Shown here: piece after piece, positions 24,944 to 33,439 of the stretch
Layout of the letters: each line of letters opens with the position of its first letter
How positions within the stretch are numbered: position 1 is the stretch's first letter
Origin: Flavobacteriales bacterium
Lineage (GTDB): Bacteria; Bacteroidota; Bacteroidia; Flavobacteriales_F; PHOS-HE28
Direction of reading: 5' to 3'
DNA: 64,000 nucleotides
NCBI GenBank assembly: GCA_019912395.1
Contig: JAIOIH010000014.1
Location: 80,800 to 144,799 of the forward strand
Program-made: the position numbers and the translations under genes
Notes under the pieces: model-generated
What the model was told of the DNA's origin: nothing
Seen by the model: the letters and a program-made list of their open reading frames with translations, nothing else
Databases searched by the model: none

Positions 24944-25914
24944 CCCAGCTCCATCATGCGCCGAAGCGCTTTTTCGGCACCACGCCGCACCGATTCCTCC
25001 AGAATGATCTCCGGCGAACCGTTCAGCAGCGCATCATGCACCTTCTGCAGGGTGTTCATCTTCATGTACGGGCATTCGCTGCAGGCGCAGGAATTCTCCA
25101 CGTTGGCCGGTGCCGCGATCAAGGTCTTGTGCGGTACGGCCTGCCGCATCTTGTGCAGGATACCGCCTTCGGTGGCCACGATGAAGGTGCTTCCGGGATC
25201 GCGCTGCACGAAGTCCAACAGGGAGGTGGTGCTGCCCACGTGATCAGCCTCGGCGAGGATGTGCGGCGGGCATTCCGGGTGGGCCACCAACTTGGCATCG
25301 GGATGTTTTCCCAGCAGGAACTTCATCTTGTCCAGGCTGATGTCCACGTGTACCTCGCACACGCCGTCCCACAGCACGAGCTTGCGCCCCGTCATGCGTT
25401 GCACGTAGGCGCCCAAGTGCTTGTCCGGCGCGAAGATCACCTTGCGGTCCGCAGGGATGCTGTTCACCACGCGCACCGCGTTGCTGCTGGTGCAGATGAT
25501 GTCGCTCATGGCCTTCACCTCCGCACTGCAGTTGATGTAGCTCACCACCACGTGATCGGGGTGCTGATCAAGGAACGCCCGGAACTTCTCCGGCGGAGCG
25601 CTGTCCGCCAGCGAACAGCCGGCATCGAGGTCCGGCAACAGCACCGTGCGCTTGGGGTTCAGGATCTTCGCCGTTTCCGCCATGAAATGCACACCCGCGA
25701 AGAGGATGATGTCCGCTTTGCTCCGGTCGGCGGCTTGGGCCAAGGCGAGGCTGTCGCCCACGAAGTCGGCGAGTTCCTGGATCTCCGGCTGTTGGTAGTA
25801 GTGCGCCAGGAACACGACGTTCTTCTCGCGTTTCATGCGCTGGATACCCTCAACCAGTTCAAAGGCCGAGAGCGTTGGAACATCCGGTTCCCGCATTGTT
25901 TGCCCCGCTATCAT
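24940..25914 (-). CDS. nadA: Quinolinate synthase NadA
   Basis: 324 residues. Substrate and cluster residues are visible in VFLAHYYQQPEIQE, LDAGCSLADSAPP, SYINCSAEVKAMSD, ICTSSNAV and SCACSECPYMKMNTL. It condenses iminoaspartate with dihydroxyacetone phosphate and needs an O2- and NO-sensitive [4Fe-4S] cluster. The chosen ATG (25914-25912) overlaps the norB stop by ATGA; an internal Met seven residues later (MREPDVP) is also possible. Overlap with norB implies co-transcription and translational coupling with the NO reductase genes. Confidence 0.95.
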   Translation of the reverse strand: MIAGQTMREPDVPTLSAFELVEGIQRMKREKNVVFLAHYYQQPEIQELADFVGDSLALAQAADRSKADIILFAGVHFMAETAKILNPKRTVLLPDLDAGCSLADSAPPEKFRAFLDQHPDHVVVSYINCSAEVKAMSDIICTSSNAVRVVNSIPADRKVIFAPDKHLGAYVQRMTGRKLVLWDGVCEVHVDISLDKMKFLLGKHPDAKLVAHPECPPHILAEADHVGSTTSLLDFVQRDPGSTFIVATEGGILHKMRQAVPHKTLIAAPANVENSCACSECPYMKMNTLQKVHDALLNGSPEIILEESVRRGAEKALRRMMELG

Positions 25915-27326
25915 GGCTGTAAGGTAGTTGTAGATCCCTGGCGGACGGCATGTCCGTTCTCCGGGGCCGGACTTCCGGGTCCCTCCACCAGGAACGCGCT
26001 GTGGATGTCAAGTTCCGCCGGATCACCGGGCGTGCGCAGCAGTGTACGCACCCCGGCCCAGGTCAGCATCCACAGGCCGATGAACAGGCCGACCCCACTG
26101 ACCGCGAATCCGACGATGAAGGGCCGTGCCCGCAGCATGATCGATTGGAAGGGCAGATCGCTGAGCACGGTGTAGTAACCCTTCACCATGCCCGCACCCA
26201 CCAAGCACAGCCAAAAGACCAGCAAGGACCCGTTGAAGAGCCAGAAGCCCACGCGCAGGTTCTTCGTGATCGGCGCGCTGGAAATGAAGAACACCGATGC
26301 GAAAAGGATCGTGGTGTTGATGCCGATGGTGCTGCCCATGGCGTGCGCGACCGTGATGTGCGTGCCGTGGGTGAAGAGGTTGATCGCGGGGATCGAGATC
26401 AACAGCGCAAGGCCGAGGTTGATGAACACCCATGCTTCACTGGCGAACAGGAAACGACCGGTCATGGAACCCTGGCCGCGCTTGCCCTCTTCCAAGGTGC
26501 CGCGCCACTGCCGGATCATGCGGGCCAGGATGATCCACTCGGTCATGCTGACCCCATACGCCAGCACCCGTATCCACAACGCGGACGGCACCGGATAGAT
26601 GTGGTGCGCCCAGCCGAAGAGCAGGTTGGTGAACCCCAGCCCGAAGAGCAGGAATGCCGTTTTGGACCGGGCTATGGCGGTGTTCCCGGTGGAGCGTTCC
26701 ATCACCACCATGGCCGTGCCGTACACCAGCAGGTTCCATGAGCCGGTGAGCGCCCCGTAAGCCTTCCACTGCACCGTGAGCTCGCGCACCATGTTGCCGG
26801 TGAAGTGCGGGAAGAGGTAGAGGTTGGCCTCGGTATAAGTGATCAGGAAGAACACGATGCCCGTGCCCCACATCCACAAATAGGCGGGCCAGGGACCCTT
26901 GTGCTTGTTCGCCGTGCGGAAGAAATTGTAGATCAACAGCAGCCATGATGCCACGATCGGGATACCGAGCACCGGGGGGAACTCCCAGTACTCCCTTCCG
27001 CCGAACCGGCCCATGAAGTAGGACACCACCACCGCGATGCCCGTGCCAATGAAGATCGCCAAGTGCAGCCAGGCCAGGCGCGTTGAATGCAAGGGCGCGC
27101 CCACGATCTTCGGCAGGTAGTGGTACACGCCGCCCACGGCCGTTAGGAAGATCCACGCGATCACCAGCGAGACGTGCAAGGGGCGCGACTTAACGAAGGG
27201 GATCGCGTCCACCACACCGGGGATCACATGCTGCCATGAACCGATCACGCCGAACAATGCACCGGACAGCAAAGCGATCAGCCCGGCGACCACGAATCCC
27301 TTCGCCGCGGTCCACTCACTTTTCAT
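25911..27326 (-). CDS. norB: NorB-like heme-copper oxidase superfamily subunit with altered active-site ligands
   Basis: 471 residues, about 12 helices. By eye-alignment to Pseudomonas stutzeri NorB, conserved residues are the helix-2 low-spin heme His (H51, SRPLHVSLVIAW), two FeB histidines (H241, H242, GWAHHIYPVP), a Glu equal to E280 (E263) and the proximal heme His (H328, ITVAHAMG). Three others differ: FeB His207 is Tyr190, FeB Glu211 is Thr194 (YGALTGSWNLLVYG against HLWVEGVWELIMG), and the second helix-10 His is Met330 (HAM in place of HGH). It is paired with a NorC-like cytochrome (11-nt overlap) under an anaerobic-type promoter and is the only NOR candidate here. It may be an unconventional NO reductase or another oxidoreductase. 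Confidence 0.75.
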   Translation of the reverse strand: MKSEWTAAKGFVVAGLIALLSGALFGVIGSWQHVIPGVVDAIPFVKSRPLHVSLVIAWIFLTAVGGVYHYLPKIVGAPLHSTRLAWLHLAIFIGTGIAVVVSYFMGRFGGREYWEFPPVLGIPIVASWLLLIYNFFRTANKHKGPWPAYLWMWGTGIVFFLITYTEANLYLFPHFTGNMVRELTVQWKAYGALTGSWNLLVYGTAMVVMERSTGNTAIARSKTAFLLFGLGFTNLLFGWAHHIYPVPSALWIRVLAYGVSMTEWIILARMIRQWRGTLEEGKRGQGSMTGRFLFASEAWVFINLGLALLISIPAINLFTHGTHITVAHAMGSTIGINTTILFASVFFISSAPITKNLRVGFWLFNGSLLVFWLCLVGAGMVKGYYTVLSDLPFQSIMLRARPFIVGFAVSGVGLFIGLWMLTWAGVRTLLRTPGDPAELDIHSAFLVEGPGSPAPENGHAVRQGSTTTLQP

Positions 27327-27795
27327 CGGTGTGCATTTCGCGGTACGTGCCCCACACGGTCAGGTCCATGTTCCGTACGGGGTAAGTGCCCGTTGCCGAC
27401 ACCGCCCCCAAAAAGGCCACCAGGGCATCGGCCTGTTCCTCGCTCACGCCCATGGCGGGCATGCGTCCGGTGCCATACAGGATGAACACCTTTGCGTACG
27501 CTGGCCCCTTCCCTTCCGCGCTGATCACGTTCGTCAGGTCCGGTCCCATATATCCGCCCAAACCATAGAACTGGTGGCAGGCCGTGCAGTTGAATTCACG
27601 GTAGAGCGCTTCCCCATGCCGGGCCTGTTCCGAAAGGGTCGCAGCACTATCCGGCACTTCCGTGGAGGTGGTATAGGTCAGTCCACTCTGCACGACGAAC
27701 AAGCCGATGAGCGCGAAATACACGAAGCGCTTCCGGTGTACACCGAACCCACTGGGATCCTTGGATCCGACCTGTACCTCATCGCGCAATGCCAT
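27316..27795 (-). CDS. norC: NorC-like membrane-anchored cytochrome c
   Basis: 159 residues. The start is the ATG at 27795; a TTG further upstream overlaps the -7 promoter element and would precede the predicted transcription start. There is one N-terminal membrane anchor (FVYFALIGLFVVQSGLTY) and one heme c site (FNCTACHQFYGLGGYMGPDL), with a likely axial Met in TGRMPAMGVS. NorC delivers electrons from periplasmic cytochromes to NorB. It lies upstream of and overlaps norB. Confidence 0.88.
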   Translation of the reverse strand: MALRDEVQVGSKDPSGFGVHRKRFVYFALIGLFVVQSGLTYTTSTEVPDSAATLSEQARHGEALYREFNCTACHQFYGLGGYMGPDLTNVISAEGKGPAYAKVFILYGTGRMPAMGVSEEQADALVAFLGAVSATGTYPVRNMDLTVWGTYREMHTDEK

Positions 27796-27807
27796 AAGCT
27801 TCACTGA

Positions 27808-27849
27808 CAAAAGTACCGGTTCCAGGAGCTCGTTTCCTGACGCAGGTCA
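27808..27849 (-). promoter_or_regulatory. Crp/Fnr-type site and -7 element, norCB-nadAB promoter
   Basis: TGAC-GCAG-GTCA at 27838-27849 and, on the minus strand, TACTTTTG at 27815-27808, an exact TAnnTTTG match. The centre-to-G distance is 35.5 nt. The predicted transcription start is near 27802, giving a leader of about 7 nt before the norC ATG. Confidence 0.72.
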
Positions 27850-28020
27850 TTGTTCCCACACCCCGGTCCGGGCCGCCGATCACGGCGGTTCCATGCGGTC
27901 CGGGCCATGATCCCACTCATGCCAAGCGGCACTGGCAACGATGGCTCCCTGCGTGAACGACCCCGCAGCGAACTGCCGGGCAAGCGCTTACCCGGACATC
28001 GGATGCAGGATTGGTCGGCC

Positions 28021-28719
28021 CTACTTCGGTACCTCGCCCTTCACGATGTTGAAGTTGAACATGCCATGGCCAAGCGTGCCGTACAGCCGCACCCAGATGG
28101 GCAACAGTTGCTCCGTGCCGCGTGCCGTGGTGATGTCGCCGAGGTCGATCACCTCGTTGTTTTCCCAACCAAAGGAGCGCAGCAATTCCCGCACGCGGTC
28201 CTTGGCACCGGTATCGTTCCCGCTCAGGAATACGGTGTGGGTGCTCGGAAGCGAACGCGGCGCAACCATAAGATAGGTGTTCATGGTGTTCAGGCTCTTC
28301 ACCACCTTCACATCGGGATATGCCCGTTGCACCTGCTCGCCCAGCGAATCCGTGTTGCAGACTGTGAGCGCGGGAGGAAAGCCCTTTGAGAAGTCCAACG
28401 GATTGGCAATGTCCAAAAGGATCTTGCCCGCCAGGTTGGCCGCGCCTGCCGCTGCCAAGGCAGGGAGCGTGCCGGTCCCGTTGGTCGCGTTCACCAGGAA
28501 CTCGCCGTGCAAGGCAGCCTCGGCGAAGGTGCCGATCTTGACCGTGGGATGCTCCTTGTGCCAGTCCTTCAATGGCGGACGGCCGAAACTGTCCTTGTCC
28601 GCCCGTTGCAGGGATGCCTTCACATCACGTGTGCCAAGCATCACCTCGTGGCCCAAGCTGTTCAACTTATCTGCGATGGTCTGCCCCACGGGGCCGGTAC
28701 CGAAAACTGCGGTCTTCAT
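28021..28719 (-). CDS. NAD(P)-binding oxidoreductase, F420-dependent NADP reductase-like
   Basis: 232 residues from the ATG at 28719. The N-terminal Rossmann motif is KTAVFGTGPVGQTIADKL, followed by GHEVMLGTRD and, mid-protein, LLDIANPLDFSKG. It belongs to the NADP oxidoreductase/F420 fold common in dinucleotide-binding proteins of unknown substrate. It is divergent from a HxlR regulator (154-nt gap), a common pairing in which HxlR represses the enzyme in response to reactive electrophiles. It is probably unrelated to the nor operon. Confidence 0.8.
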   Translation of the reverse strand: MKTAVFGTGPVGQTIADKLNSLGHEVMLGTRDVKASLQRADKDSFGRPPLKDWHKEHPTVKIGTFAEAALHGEFLVNATNGTGTLPALAAAGAANLAGKILLDIANPLDFSKGFPPALTVCNTDSLGEQVQRAYPDVKVVKSLNTMNTYLMVAPRSLPSTHTVFLSGNDTGAKDRVRELLRSFGWENNEVIDLGDITTARGTEQLLPIWVRLYGTLGHGMFNFNIVKGEVPK

Positions 28720-28873
28720 GGTATGGATCGTATTGGTTGGAGTTCGATCTTGGACTGCAAAGTTGAACGGCAACTAACCTATTTACAAGAGCTGTCCTTT
28801 TGTATAGTATTGCACCCTGACACCGGCCATGGTGGATGGCAGGGTATCCCACACATGAAATATTTTCAGCACA

Positions 28874-29266
28874 ATGAACATTGAAGGAACCGAGTACAAG
28901 ATCCTGATCGGCGACCGCACCTTCCACTGTGCGTTGGACGTGACCATGCACGTGATCGGAGGCAAGTGGAAGACGATCGTGCTGTGGTATCTGCGCAAGG
29001 ACAGCAAGCGGTTCAGTGAATTGCGCCGGTTGATCCCGGACATCACGGAGAAGATGCTCTCCATGCAGTTGAAGCAGCTGGAGAAGGACGGGCTGGTGAG
29101 CCGCAAGGTGTTCGCCGAAGTACCTCCCCGCGTGGAGTACACGTTGACCACGCATGGCCATACGCTGCTTCCCCTGTTGGAGGAGATCGCCAAATGGGGA
29201 CGCATGATGGGCAAGAAACACGGAAAGCTGGAGAAGGTGATGCCGTTGGCACGAGCGAAGAGGTAA
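28874..29266 (+). CDS. HxlR-family transcriptional regulator
   Basis: 130 residues. The winged-helix core includes CALDVTMHVIGGKWKTIVLW, RFSELRRLIPDITEKMLSMQ and PPRVEYTLTTHGHTLLPLL, the standard HxlR layout. A Cys at residue 19 (FHCALDV) is where HxlR/HypR/QorR members carry their redox or electrophile-sensing cysteine. It is divergent from the oxidoreductase at 28021-28719, its likely target. Confidence 0.88.
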   Translation: MNIEGTEYKILIGDRTFHCALDVTMHVIGGKWKTIVLWYLRKDSKRFSELRRLIPDITEKMLSMQLKQLEKDGLVSRKVFAEVPPRVEYTLTTHGHTLLPLLEEIAKWGRMMGKKHGKLEKVMPLARAKR

Positions 29267-29365
29267 CGAAATCAAGAGCTTTCCAAGGGAACACCGGAAA
29301 ACATCAACCTCTCCTGGGGCCCGATGCGGAGACGCTGAGGAAGCGGATACTCCCTCGAATTGAAC

Positions 29366-29686
29366 TCATTCCCCTGTTCGATGACCATTCGTCCTCTGGT
29401 TCCGGTAATGCGCGTACACGGCATTGATGAAACCAAGGATCAGGCCCAGGCCAATGAAGATATAGGCCACGGTGAACAACTTGCCCGGGTCCGTGACCGG
29501 GTGCAGGTCGCCGTAACCGATGGTCGTGAGCGTAATGACCGAGAAGTAGAACGCATCGATCCAGCTCCAGCCTTCGATCCATTGATAGGCGACCGTACCA
29601 ATGGCCAGGACCAAACTGGAAGCGAACAGCAAGGAACGGTACTCCTTGTTGCGAAGGAAACTCAAAATGGTTCGGAGCAGGAACAT
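29366..29686 (-). CDS. Two-helix potassium channel
   Basis: 106 residues with two membrane helices flanking a pore loop that carries the selectivity filter [10 protein letters not shown]. No RCK or cyclic-nucleotide domain is attached. It probably assembles as a tetramer. It is convergent with the HxlR gene, with a 99-nt gap in which no clear terminator was found. Confidence 0.85.
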   Translation of the reverse strand: MFLLRTILSFLRNKEYRSLLFASSLVLAIGTVAYQWIEGWSWIDAFYFSVITLTTIGYGDLHPVTDPGKLFTVAYIFIGLGLILGFINAVYAHYRNQRTNGHRTGE

Positions 29687-29857
29687 GCGGTAGGTTCAGG
29701 GCTATTGTTGATCACGCTCCGACCAGGCGGATCCCTGTTATCGTGCTGGCTTTTGGAGCGATCAGGCGTTTGCGAAAATAGGATTCTCCACTTTCAGGTC
29801 CCCCTTCCCACCTTCCGGCTGAAGTTGCATCACTCGCATGGGATGCCTGATACTACT

Positions 29858-30301
29858 TCACATGTAGATCACCATCACTTCGATCGCCCTATTGCCTTTT
29901 AGTTCAAAACTGGCCTTCGTGAAATTCGGTTTGTTCCTGAGCCCTATCGATCGGTAGTTTGAGAAACCGATCCCCTCCTTTGGCAGGATCAAGCCCTTAT
30001 CGATCTTGCCATTCCTATTCTCATCGTGGAGAATGTTCACGGCATACCTTCCCGGAGGGAGATGCTCAAAAGTGGCCTGAGCCGATCCGTTCATGATCTC
30101 TCCTTTCAGCAGTCGGTAGTAGTTCTCGTAGTCCTCGTCCGGTATGGACCCGTCTTCATTGTACAATACGAACTGAACCACTCCTGTTGAATTGCGCAGC
30201 TGGTTCACCTCCACGTTCAAGGAAAATGTTTCTTCGCTCGGGATCGTAAAGGAGCCCAATAGAAGCACTGCGGCCAAGGAGGTAAATGTCATCGCTCTCA
30301 T
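29858..30301 (-). CDS. DUF2141 family secreted protein
   Basis: 147 residues from the ATG at 30301, 1 nt after the RND pump stop. There is a signal peptide (AMTFTSLAAVLLLGSFT). The pattern FEHLPPGRYAVNILHDENRN followed by GKID and GIGFSNY is typical of DUF2141, an Ig-like fold secreted by many Bacteroidota. It is the last gene of the efflux operon. Function unknown. Confidence 0.8.
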   Translation of the reverse strand: MRAMTFTSLAAVLLLGSFTIPSEETFSLNVEVNQLRNSTGVVQFVLYNEDGSIPDEDYENYYRLLKGEIMNGSAQATFEHLPPGRYAVNILHDENRNGKIDKGLILPKEGIGFSNYRSIGLRNKPNFTKASFELKGNRAIEVMVIYM

Positions 30302-30302
30302 T

Positions 30303-33300
30303 TCAATTCGCTCTTCTTTTGACCAACCTTTCCTTAATGGCATCCACCACATAGTACACCACGGGAACGAGGAACACGGTGAGGATCATGGAACTGGTGA
30401 GGCCGCCGATCAAGGCCCAGCCCAGGCCGTTCTTCCATTCACTGGCCGTGCCGGTGGCCAAGGCGATGGGCAACATGCCGAAGACCATGGCGAAGGTGGT
30501 CATCATGATGGGCCGCAAGCGCGTGCGCCCCGCGTCCACCAAGGCCTCGCTGAAGTGGACCCCCTGGGCCTTCAATTGGTTGGTGCGGTCCACGATGAGG
30601 ATGGCGTTCTTGGAGACCAGGCCCAGCAGCATGATCATGCCCAGCAAGGTGAACAGGCTGAGCGTGGACATGGAGAGGTTGAGCGCGAGCAAGGCACCGA
30701 TGATGGCCACCGGGATGCTGAAGAGCACCACGAAGGGATAGAGGAAACTGTCGTACAAGGCGACCATGATCAGGTACACCAGGATCAAGGAGATGATCAA
30801 TGCCCCGCCCAATGCGCCGAAGCTGTCGTTCTGCCGCTTGATGTCGCTGCCCCATGCCATTTGGACCCCGGGTGGCAAAGGGTTGCTTTTCACGTAGGCC
30901 ACCACGTCATCCGCCACGGTCCCGCTACCCCTGCCCAAGGCATCGGCGGTGAGGGTCACGGCGTTCTGCCGGTCCATGCGTTCCACCATCGCGTGCGGTT
31001 CGCGGCGCACCACCTCGGCGAACTGGTCCAGTTGCACCGAGGAGCCGGTGGGTGTGATGAAGCGGATCCTGGAAACATCCTGCTCATGGCGGCGGTCCAT
31101 GCCGTCCAGCCGGATGCGGATGGGATATTCCGTGCCTCCCTCGAAGAGCTTGGCCTCATCGTTCCCCGCCAGGGCATTGCGCAGGGTGGCCCCAACCACG
31201 GCCACGTCCAGACCAAGATCGGCCATGCGGTCGCGGTCCAGTTCCACCTGCAGTTCGGGGCTTCCCGCCTCGATGCTCAGGCGCACGTTGTTCGCTCCGG
31301 GAATGCCGACCAACGTGTCCTTCAAGGTGTTCGCGGTGCGCATCAACAGCGCTGGGTCGGCACCGCTCAGGGTGATCTCCACCGGTGCCGTCCGGGGGAT
31401 CAGTCCGATCGCGGACATGGTGAAGTCGATCCCCGGAAAACTGTCCTGCAAAGCCTCACGCACATCCTTCATGTAGGCGTCGGTGCGGATGCCCTCCCGT
31501 TCTTCCTTCGGCACCAACGAGATGGTGAGCTCGGTCTTGTTCTCGGCCCCCACGCCCATGCTTCCGATGCCGGTGCTGGGGCCGCCCACATTGCTGAACA
31601 CGGAGGCCACCTCGGGCTGTGCGAGCAGATAGTGCTCCACTGCGAACGAATGCAGGTTGTTCTCCTTCAGGGCGGTGCTCTTGTCGAACTCCAAGGCCAG
31701 CATGAATTTCCCTTGGTCTCCGGTGGCGATGAGCTCCTTGCCCATGATCCCCTGCCGCATCATGATGGCCGTCCCCGCAAACAGCGCGAGGATGATACCC
31801 ATGAATGCAAGCTTGTGGCGGAGCACCCAGCGCAAGGCGCCCTCGTACCATTCGCTCAACGCCTCCACGCCCCGCTCAAAGCGCATGAGCATGCGTGAAT
31901 AAAGGCCTTTCGGCTGCAGGTCGGATCGCTTGCCCATGCGGGATGCGAGCCAAGGCGTAAGGGTGAAGCTGACGAAGAGGCTCATCAACGTGCTCACCAC
32001 CACCACCACACTGAACTGCTTCAAGAGGTCGGCCACGAAGACCTGCAAGAAGATGATGGGCAGGAAGACCACCACGTCCACCAAGGTGATGGAGAGCGCA
32101 CTGAAGCCGATCTCCGCACGTCCTTCGATCGCGGCCGTCACCTTGTCGTGGCCCTTGTCCAAGTAGCGCTGGATGTTCTCCAAGATCACGATGGAGTCGT
32201 CCACGAGGATGCCGATGATGAGCGACATCGCCAGCAGCGTCATCAGGTTCAAGGTGTAGCCGAAGAGGCCCATCGCGAGGAAGGCGCTGATGAGCGACGC
32301 GGGGATCGCCACCAGCACAATGAGCGCATTGCGCAGGCTGTGCAGGAAGATCAGCATGATGAAGGAGACGAGCAGCACGGCCAGCCCCAGGTCGAACAGC
32401 ACGCCGTTCACGGCTTCGATGGTGATGTCGGTGCTGTCATCGGCCAGAATGAAGCGCATATCCGAGGCCTTCTGCTCCTGTTCGATCCGCGTGAACTCCT
32501 CGCGCACGGCACTGCTCACCTCCACGGCATTGGCATCCCCTTGCTTTTTGATCAGCAGGCCGATGCCCTCCTCGCCGTTGTGGCGGTTCACCGATCCGAT
32601 CTCCGCGATGCCGTCCACCACGGTGGCCACATCCTTCACCCGAACCACGGAGCCCGGTTGGGGCATGGCCACCACCACGTTCTCCAACTCTTGCACGGTG
32701 TGGATCTTGCCGGCCAGCTTCACGGTGATCCGGTCGCGCTCCGTGCGCACGTTGCCTGCAGGCACTTCCCGTCCGGCGCGCAGGATGGCCTCCGTGACCC
32801 GGGGCAGCGGCACGCGGTAATGCATCAGCTTCGCTTGGTCCACTTGCACCTGCACCTCGCGCTGTTCGCCGCCGAGCAGCGTGATCTCCGCCACGCCCTT
32901 CAGCTGTTGAAAGCGGGGCAGCAGCTCATCGTGCATCAACTGATAAAACTCCGGCGCGGGCAGCTTGCTCAACGCCGTCACGCTCATGATCGGCAGGTCG
33001 TTCGGCGACACCTTGGTCATTACCGGTGGTTGCAGTCCGTCCGGCAGGTCCTTGCGGATGTTGTCGATCTGGCGCTGCGCATCCTGCATGGCCAGGTCCA
33101 GGTTCGCACCGTACTTGAAGTTGACGATGATGATGGAGGCGTTGGCCACCGAGCGGCTCGCGATGTAGTCCACGTGCTCCAAGGCGCTCAGGGCATCTTC
33201 CACGGGGCGGGTCACCGTGTTGGCCACCTCTTCCGGCGCGGCACCGGGGTACATCGTGCGGATCGTGATCACCGGCTGGTTGAAGTCCGGCATCAACTCC

Positions 33301-33401
33301 ACGCCGAGCCCCCTAAAGGCCACAATGCCGCCCAACAGCAACACGCCGAAGATGACGATGATCAACGAGGGGCGTTTGATCGCGAGCTCTGTGATGGTCA
33401 T
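30303..33401 (-). CDS. RND efflux transporter, HAE1/AcrB-like inner-membrane subunit
   Basis: 1032 residues with two sets of six helices and two large periplasmic loops. It starts MTITELAIKRPSLIIVIFGV. The proton-relay region shows two adjacent aspartates (GILVDDSIVILENI). The second half has GLVSKNAILIVDRTNQL and RLRPIMMTTFAMVFGMLP. It pumps hydrophobic compounds from periplasm or membrane together with the downstream-read adaptor and TolC proteins. Its gene order on the minus strand is CMD-TetR-small membrane protein-TolC-adaptor-RND-DUF2141. Confidence 0.93.
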   Translation of the reverse strand: MTITELAIKRPSLIIVIFGVLLLGGIVAFRGLGVELMPDFNQPVITIRTMYPGAAPEEVANTVTRPVEDALSALEHVDYIASRSVANASIIIVNFKYGANLDLAMQDAQRQIDNIRKDLPDGLQPPVMTKVSPNDLPIMSVTALSKLPAPEFYQLMHDELLPRFQQLKGVAEITLLGGEQREVQVQVDQAKLMHYRVPLPRVTEAILRAGREVPAGNVRTERDRITVKLAGKIHTVQELENVVVAMPQPGSVVRVKDVATVVDGIAEIGSVNRHNGEEGIGLLIKKQGDANAVEVSSAVREEFTRIEQEQKASDMRFILADDSTDITIEAVNGVLFDLGLAVLLVSFIMLIFLHSLRNALIVLVAIPASLISAFLAMGLFGYTLNLMTLLAMSLIIGILVDDSIVILENIQRYLDKGHDKVTAAIEGRAEIGFSALSITLVDVVVFLPIIFLQVFVADLLKQFSVVVVVSTLMSLFVSFTLTPWLASRMGKRSDLQPKGLYSRMLMRFERGVEALSEWYEGALRWVLRHKLAFMGIILALFAGTAIMMRQGIMGKELIATGDQGKFMLALEFDKSTALKENNLHSFAVEHYLLAQPEVASVFSNVGGPSTGIGSMGVGAENKTELTISLVPKEEREGIRTDAYMKDVREALQDSFPGIDFTMSAIGLIPRTAPVEITLSGADPALLMRTANTLKDTLVGIPGANNVRLSIEAGSPELQVELDRDRMADLGLDVAVVGATLRNALAGNDEAKLFEGGTEYPIRIRLDGMDRRHEQDVSRIRFITPTGSSVQLDQFAEVVRREPHAMVERMDRQNAVTLTADALGRGSGTVADDVVAYVKSNPLPPGVQMAWGSDIKRQNDSFGALGGALIISLILVYLIMVALYDSFLYPFVVLFSIPVAIIGALLALNLSMSTLSLFTLLGMIMLLGLVSKNAILIVDRTNQLKAQGVHFSEALVDAGRTRLRPIMMTTFAMVFGMLPIALATGTASEWKNGLGWALIGGLTSSMILTVFLVPVVYYVVDAIKERLVKRRAN

Positions 33402-33439
33402 CCTGCTATGCGTGTTTTTTGATCAATGACTTCCATCGT

